Assembly: GCA_937890875.1 (NCBI GenBank) | Contig: CALAEB010000352.1 | Coordinates: 1-9,364 of the forward strand | Reading direction: 5' to 3' | DNA: 9,364 bases | DNA from: an uncultured Anaerolineaceae bacterium | Lineage (GTDB): Bacteria > Chloroflexota > Anaerolineae > Anaerolineales > Anaerolineaceae | Shown: positions 6,177-9,364 of the stretch, piece by piece | How the letters are laid out: every line of letters starts with the position of its first letter | How positions within the stretch are numbered: the stretch's first letter is position 1 | Position numbers and translations under genes: made by a program | Notes under the pieces: model-generated | The model's database searches: none | Told to the model about the DNA's origin: nothing | What the model saw: the letters and a program-made list of their open reading frames with translations, nothing else

Positions 6177-7439
6177 TCAGCGCAGATATCCCGGGTGATA
6201 AGGTCCGAACAAATATTCGTTGATATTATCAATCATGGTTGTTTCCCCATCAATGGCGATATAACGCCGCGTAGGCCTTCCGTCACGTCCCTTCAGCGAA
6301 ACGACCTGCCCATCCACCATCACCATAGCCACACCGAATGTATCATCCATGGTCATCGCTTCCAAAGCATCCTGCCCGACAGCATCCTGTCCCACATCGA
6401 TTGCCAGAATATCCGCTTCCCGGCCGACTTCGATTTTTCCGGTGTTCAGACCGAATAAATCAGCCGTATTGCCGGTCCCCATCGCAATGGCCTGTTCCGG
6501 CGGAACATCATCGAAAGCGGCCATTCTCATCGCCATACGCTGGATACAGTTCGGATTGGCCCCCTGACCGGTCGGTGTATCGGATCCAAAGACAATTTTA
6601 TCCAGCTGACCTTTTTCAGCCATATACCGAGTAATTCTGTCGGCCATTTTTTGATTTCCGACATAGACAAATTCAACATAGCTTTGCGGATCCCGTTCAT
6701 CCAGAATCCGTTTAATGTCCGCCCAGGGAGCAGCGACCGAACCGCCATTAATATGTGCGTACTTGTGCGGATTGTGGGCCAAAGCGATATCCGCAAATAC
6801 AGGAGAAGAACCGGGAATGGAAGAAGGACCGATATGGGTACTGACCTTGAACCCATATTTTTTGGCCCATTCGATCATCGGCAAAACATCCTCAGGCAGG
6901 TACGCGCCGCCGCCGCCGATCTCTGCCACAAGCCAGACGCCGGCATCAGCCATTTCCTTAAAATCCTGTTCGACCATGCCTTTCTGCAAAACGACTGCGC
7001 CGCCATGGAACTTCATAAAACCACCGGGGCGGAAATTATTAAAAACCCGTTTTGCAAAAATCGCCGTCGCTTTTGCGCCCAGGGGATCGTCAAAAAACCG
7101 CGGATATCCCGGACCTTGTTCTCCTTCGGAAAGGATCGTTGTGATTCCGTACCAGAGATAACATTCCATCCAGTTGACAGTCTGTGTCATCGGGCCATAA
7201 TCATCCACCGTGTTATGCACATGCGGATCGATAAACCCCGGACAGACCACCATTCCATTCACGTCAATAACATGGTCGGCTGCGTGAAAATCCAGCCCTG
7301 TTCCAATATCGGCGATAATTCCATCCTTAATCAGAACAGAATCAGCGGGGAGAATCCCTTTATGAAAATCGCCGGAAACAAGTTTCCCGATATTCTTTAT
7401 ACCAACCGTCCCCTGAAATCTTTTATTAATGGGCATCAT
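6177..7439 (-). CDS. enamidase-like metal-dependent amidohydrolase
   Basis: This 420-residue protein belongs to the amidohydrolase superfamily. It recalls Eubacterium barkeri enamidase, which opens the ring of 6-oxo-tetrahydronicotinate to give 2-formylglutarate during nicotinate fermentation; the likeness is from memory (IKNIGKLVSGD at the N-terminus, MIEWAKKYGFKV, IPGSS, VFGSDTPTGQG). Probable metal ligands are His73 and His75 in FIDPHVHNT, bridging Glu173 in LVAEIGGGG, His202 in STHIGPSS, His229 in YAHINGG, and Asp287 in FGSDTP. The C-terminal small domain continues with GREADILAID. The C-terminus runs about 30 residues past what I recall for enamidase, ending in a Tyr/Pro-rich tail. There are two adjacent ATGs; AGGAG (7447-7443) lies three bases from the first and six from the second (7436), so the second is probably used. 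The gene has its own promoter and operator-like repeats. The true substrate is not shown; other cyclic amides are possible. Confidence 0.85.
   Translation of the reverse strand: MMPINKRFQGTVGIKNIGKLVSGDFHKGILPADSVLIKDGIIADIGTGLDFHAADHVIDVNGMVVCPGFIDPHVHNTVDDYGPMTQTVNWMECYLWYGITTILSEGEQGPGYPRFFDDPLGAKATAIFAKRVFNNFRPGGFMKFHGGAVVLQKGMVEQDFKEMADAGVWLVAEIGGGGAYLPEDVLPMIEWAKKYGFKVSTHIGPSSIPGSSPVFADIALAHNPHKYAHINGGSVAAPWADIKRILDERDPQSYVEFVYVGNQKMADRITRYMAEKGQLDKIVFGSDTPTGQGANPNCIQRMAMRMAAFDDVPPEQAIAMGTGNTADLFGLNTGKIEVGREADILAIDVGQDAVGQDALEAMTMDDTFGVAMVMVDGQVVSLKGRDGRPTRRYIAIDGETTMIDNINEYLFGPYHPGYLR
6366..6395 (-). repeat. 15-base in-frame tandem duplication
   Basis: AGCATCCTGCCCGAC (6366-6380) is followed directly by AGCATCCTGTCCCAC (6381-6395), identical at 13 of 15 positions. 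It encodes VGQDA twice (residues 349-358 of the amidohydrolase), in a surface-like segment after the LAID strand of the C-terminal small domain. Confidence 0.75.
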
Positions 7440-7447
7440 TTTCTCCT

Positions 7448-7503
7448 GTATAGTTCAGTATCAATAAAAAAAATAAATATTTTTTGATATTACTAAACTA
7501 TAC
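7448..7503. promoter_or_regulatory. inverted-repeat operator candidate at the enamidase promoter
   Basis: GTATAGTTCAGTA (7448-7460) and TACTAAACTATAC (7491-7503) are inverted copies matching at 12 of 13 positions, 30 bases apart. On the minus strand one half-site covers the predicted -10 and the other ends next to the AGGAG ribosome binding site. The spacer is almost pure A+T and could fold partly as A/T stem. The position suits repression by steric block or by looping. The XRE-cupin protein encoded just upstream is the natural candidate to bind; that is inference. Confidence 0.6.
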
Positions 7504-7524
7504 TAGATTTATCCGGTCAAGCAA
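7492..7524 (-). promoter_or_regulatory. candidate enamidase promoter
   Basis: On the minus strand TTGCTT (7524-7519) is 16 bases upstream of TATAGT (7502-7497). An overlapping option is TTGACC (7520-7515) with TTTAGT (7497-7492) at 17 bases. Either places the -10 inside the operator half-site. A dyad ACATT-CGT-AATGT (7528-7540) sits just upstream of the -35, where an activator could bind. Confidence 0.5.
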
Positions 7525-7565
7525 GTTACATTCGTAATGTCATGAAAAGATTTTCTTCACAGGAT

Positions 7566-7590
7566 AAAAAAAGAGTCGGACGAGACTCTT
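7566..7590 (-). terminator. intrinsic terminator of the XRE-cupin gene
   Basis: On the minus strand the stem AAGAGTC/GACTCTT (7 bp) with a six-base loop runs straight into a run of T (complement of the A run 7566-7572). It begins 10 bases past the regulator stop codon, so the regulator and the enamidase gene are probably separate transcripts. Confidence 0.85.
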
Positions 7591-7599
7591 CTTCCAGAA

Positions 7600-8148
7600 T
7601 TAAATCGGGGTGCCCACGATCAATATTTCGACCTGAGCGTCTGTCGGATTACTCCAGGTATGAAAACCCTCCGACGAATAAAACAGCATGTCCCCCTTGT
7701 TTAACTCATACACTTCCTCTTCGTTGATATGCACATTCACTTTGCCGCGCAGCACAAGCGTCAGCTCTTCTCCGGAATGGACAAGCGTATTTTTCACTTT
7801 GCTGTAAGGATCCAACACCATTGTCCAAACACTGAGTGAATTCTGATCATCAAAAATCAACGCCTGTTTGGCAGAAGCGGAATCCTCAACATAGATCCAT
7901 TTCCGGTCCGCTTTTTTAATTTGAAATATGTCTTTTGAAGAATCCCCGTCAATGATTTCAGGCAAAGTGACATTGAACACAAGGCTTAACTTCTTTAGCA
8001 AAGAAACTGTAATATTAATTTTTCCGTTTTCGATCTGGCTTATATATGATTTTGAAAATCCGGTCTTCTCCGCCAATTCGTCCAAAGTCATTTTTAACCG
8101 CTGGCGGTGAGAGCGAATCCGCTTCCCTATGGTTGCATTATTCGGCAC
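7600..8148 (-). CDS. XRE-family transcriptional regulator with C-terminal cupin domain
   Basis: This is a cytoplasmic DNA-binding regulator of 182 residues with a small-molecule sensor domain. Residues 7-66 form the HTH_3 (Cro/CI-like) domain: IGKRIRSHRQRLKMTLDELAEKTGFS, then the recognition-helix segment SKSYISQIENGK. Residues about 100-180 form a cupin barrel, with the first motif NTLVHSGEELTLVLRGKV (His124, Glu127/Glu128) and the second GDMLFYSSEGFHTWSN (His163, Asn167). The classical HxH of enzymatic cupins is absent, which is usual for regulators of this kind. Translation begins at GTG: GGAGA (8160-8156) lies seven bases upstream, and no ATG is in frame near it. The gene has its own promoter and terminator. 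It sits between two amide hydrolase genes on the same strand, so local control of that catabolism is likely. The inducer is unknown. Confidence 0.93.
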   Translation of the reverse strand: MPNNATIGKRIRSHRQRLKMTLDELAEKTGFSKSYISQIENGKINITVSLLKKLSLVFNVTLPEIIDGDSSKDIFQIKKADRKWIYVEDSASAKQALIFDDQNSLSVWTMVLDPYSKVKNTLVHSGEELTLVLRGKVNVHINEEEVYELNKGDMLFYSSEGFHTWSNPTDAQVEILIVGTPI

Positions 8149-8164
8149 AATCGCATCTCCGTCT

Positions 8165-8189
8165 ATTGTGATATTGATAATAATACAAT
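8165..8189. promoter_or_regulatory. dyad at the XRE-cupin transcription start, possible autoregulatory operator
   Basis: ATTGTGATATT-GAT-AATAATACAAT has 11-base arms that match at 9 positions. It lies between the predicted -10 and the GGAGA signal, at about +1 to +25 of the transcript. It shares AATATCA (minus strand) with the enamidase operator region but is otherwise different in sequence. Autorepression is common for XRE regulators; here it is inference. Confidence 0.45.
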
Positions 8190-8195
8190 CGAATC

Positions 8196-8223
8196 AGCAT
8201 AAAAACAGCCCTCAATTCGACAA
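8196..8223 (-). promoter_or_regulatory. candidate promoter of the XRE-cupin gene
   Basis: On the minus strand TTGTCG (8223-8218) is 16 bases upstream of TATGCT (8201-8196). The start point would be near 8189, about 40 bases before the GTG start codon. Confidence 0.5.
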
Positions 8224-8260
8224 TTAAAACAGCAAAATATTGTTTGTTATCGGCAGCGCA

Positions 8261-8294
8261 GCGAAAAACAACGCTTTCCGCTGCTGTTTTTCGC
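8261..8294 (-). terminator. hairpin downstream of the creatininase-family gene
   Basis: GCGAAAAACA (8261-8270) and TGTTTTTCGC (8285-8294) form a perfect 10-bp stem with a 14-base loop, four bases past the stop codon of the upstream gene. On the minus strand the 3' arm carries TTTTT. A competing stem GCAGCG/CGCTGC (8258-8263 with 8279-8284) overlaps it. Position supports a terminator, though the T-run is inside the stem. Confidence 0.6.
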
Positions 8295-8298
8295 AGGA

Positions 8299-9057
8299 TC
8301 ACCCCCGGCTCAAATCACTGCCTTCAGCCGTGATGAAATCAAATATCTGATGTAATTTTTTGACAGCATATTGAACCGCTTTTCTGCCGGCTTCAACTGA
8401 ATAAAAAGTTGGGTCGCCGATTGTGCCGTCTTCCGAAAGATCCTCTGTCCGCCAGCCGAACGGAACCGACAAAAATTCTTTTTTCGGAGTAAAGGGGCCA
8501 GGCACCGTCCGGATAAGATCCGGGCGAAAATAAGCGATGACTGATGTTTCCAGCGATCCGGCATGAATTTCCGGATAGGAAACCTCGGGAAAAAGGCCGT
8601 TTACAAAAGCCGAATCCCAAATTTCCTCGCCAAGAATATTGATGCAATAAAGGAAAACATCGTAATCCGCTCGAATATCAAATGAGATCGACTTCAAGAG
8701 GTCAGAATTACCGCCGTGACTGTTTAAAAACACAATATTCTTTATTCCGTGTTTCGCCAGGCTGGAACAAATATCTTTCATGACAGCCGCAATTGTTGAT
8801 AAAGAAAACGAAATCGTTCCAAAATAATTAAGATGTTCAGGACTTTTCCCAACCGGAATTATCGGAAGGAAAAATACCGGATAATCCACACCCAAATCCA
8901 TCTTCAACGCCTGTTGTACGCAGTCCAAAATGAAAAAATCCGTTCCGAGCGGCAGATGTGCACCATGCTGTTCACAGGCCGAGATCGGAACGACCGCTGT
9001 CTTGATTTTCTCCGACAGCTGAATCCCTTCTTTCCAACTAATTTCCTGAAGTTCCAT
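8299..9057 (-). CDS. creatininase-family amidohydrolase
   Basis: This 252-residue cytoplasmic protein belongs to the creatininase family, metal-dependent hydrolases acting on cyclic or linear amides (creatinine, formamidopyrimidines, peptide ends in mycofactocin maturation, and others). The metal-site motifs are SACEQHGAHLPLGTD (Glu29, His31, Asp40), LNSHGGNSD (His114) and EIHAGSLETS (His165, Glu170). These match the wider family; the HYE triplet of Pseudomonas creatininase is replaced by HGGN, so true creatininase activity is not implied. The length is normal. The ATG at 9057 is chosen over upstream in-frame starts because AAGGAGGT (9069-9062) lies five to six bases before it and the family homology begins here. 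A paralogous gene tail lies 174 bases upstream on the same strand. A hairpin follows the stop, and the XRE-cupin gene comes next. The substrate is unknown; the neighbouring enamidase-like gene suggests related ring amides. Confidence 0.9.
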   Translation of the reverse strand: MELQEISWKEGIQLSEKIKTAVVPISACEQHGAHLPLGTDFFILDCVQQALKMDLGVDYPVFFLPIIPVGKSPEHLNYFGTISFSLSTIAAVMKDICSSLAKHGIKNIVFLNSHGGNSDLLKSISFDIRADYDVFLYCINILGEEIWDSAFVNGLFPEVSYPEIHAGSLETSVIAYFRPDLIRTVPGPFTPKKEFLSVPFGWRTEDLSEDGTIGDPTFYSVEAGRKAVQYAVKKLHQIFDFITAEGSDLSRG

Positions 9058-9231
9058 CGATACCTCCTTCCAATTTCTGCTCCGGATTTTTTCCCCGCAA
9101 CGCCGTACCGGACATTTATGCAAATCCTTCCTTACAATCCATAACAAAACAGACCCGTTTTTTGACAGCAAGAGAAGAGAAATACTATGTTAAACAAGAA
9201 TTACAAAAAGGAACAGGACTTAAATTCCGGG

Positions 9232-9364
9232 CTACCATTTCATGTGGATTTCTCTCAGCCCGGACACGATTAAATCCGAAAGCGCAGTAAACAGAATTTT
9301 TCCTTTTTCCGCCGTGCCATAACTGGGGATCCCGGAGATGCCGCTGGGCGCAATATCGTCCTTC
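9232..9364 (-). CDS. C-terminus of a second creatininase-family protein (partial)
   Basis: The minus strand is open from the window edge to a TAG at 9234-9232, encoding the last 43 residues of a protein. The segment SGISGIPSYGTAEKGK, then a hydrophobic helix ending LREIHMKW, matches the usual C-terminus of creatininase-family proteins (G-x-x-G-x-P-x-x-A-x-x-E-K-G followed by a helix). It also aligns with the tail of the complete neighbour (DGTIGDPTFYSVEAGRK): both Gly, the Pro, the Glu and the last Gly coincide without gaps. The start and all metal-site motifs lie outside the window. A 7-bp inverted repeat CCGGGCT/AGCCCGG spans the stop codon (9227-9263); its role is unclear. The gene is short here only because the window ends. 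Confidence 0.7.
   Translation of the reverse strand, partial: KDDIAPSGISGIPSYGTAEKGKILFTALSDLIVSGLREIHMKW

Noticed and set aside
6000..6458. Plus-strand open frame starting inside the protease gene
   Set aside because: It runs through the terminator hairpin, giving a mirror-like peptide, and then antisense to the amidohydrolase.
6651..7487. Long open frame (278 codons) on the plus strand opposite the enamidase-like gene
   Set aside because: It is fully antisense to a gene with clear metal-site motifs, has no family-like motif and no good ribosome binding site.
9058..9171. N-terminal extension of the creatininase-family protein from an upstream TTG
   Set aside because: AAGGAGGT sits at the ideal distance before the ATG at 9057, and the extension is Arg/Lys/Cys-rich with no family similarity.
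9227..9263. CCGGGCT/AGCCCGG inverted repeat as a terminator of the partial creatininase gene
   Set aside because: It spans the stop codon with a 23-base loop and has no adjacent T-tract; kept only as a note.

Overview
The window looks like an ordinary bacterial chromosome segment of roughly 50% GC. The gyrase sequence and the H-box HELGRPLG in the histidine kinase resemble what I associate with Chloroflexota (Anaerolineae). That placement is from memory, has only moderate support, and was not tested by a search. No rRNA, tRNA, CRISPR array, transposase or phage gene was seen.

Layout, left to right. (1) Positions 1-1547, minus strand: the N-terminal two thirds of gyrA, running off the left edge. 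The first 86 bases form a perfect 32-bp fold-back that replaces the expected gyrA continuation, so the left end is probably an assembly artefact. (2) 1548-1974: a non-coding divergent region with the gyrA extended -10 promoter and inverted repeats upstream of the next operon. (3) 1975-4109, plus strand: an OmpR/PhoB-type response regulator and a membrane histidine kinase, translationally coupled by an ATGA overlap and closed by a strong intrinsic terminator. (4) 4445-6022, plus strand: a secreted or membrane-anchored HtrA/DegP-type serine protease with two PDZ domains. It ends at a 25-bp perfect hairpin that also serves the convergent gene. (5) 6177-9364, minus strand: a catabolic-looking locus. 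In transcription order it holds the tail of a creatininase-family protein, a complete creatininase-family amidohydrolase, an XRE-cupin regulator and an enamidase-like amidohydrolase.

How they may work together. The two-component pair next to an HtrA protease recalls envelope-stress modules such as CssRS-htrA or CpxRA-degP; this is inferred from context. The right-hand locus combines two families that hydrolyse amides, often cyclic ones, with a small-ligand-type regulator. A plausible reading is uptake-independent processing of an N-heterocycle or cyclic amide, possibly related to nicotinate or creatinine breakdown. The enamidase promoter is flanked by a 13-bp inverted repeat, one half-site covering the predicted -10 and the other abutting the ribosome binding site. 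The XRE-cupin gene has its own dyad at the predicted transcription start. Both look like operators, and the XRE-cupin protein is the obvious candidate to bind them.

Nothing here is certainly a new system. The least-described part is the enamidase / XRE-cupin / tandem creatininase locus with its paired operator sites.
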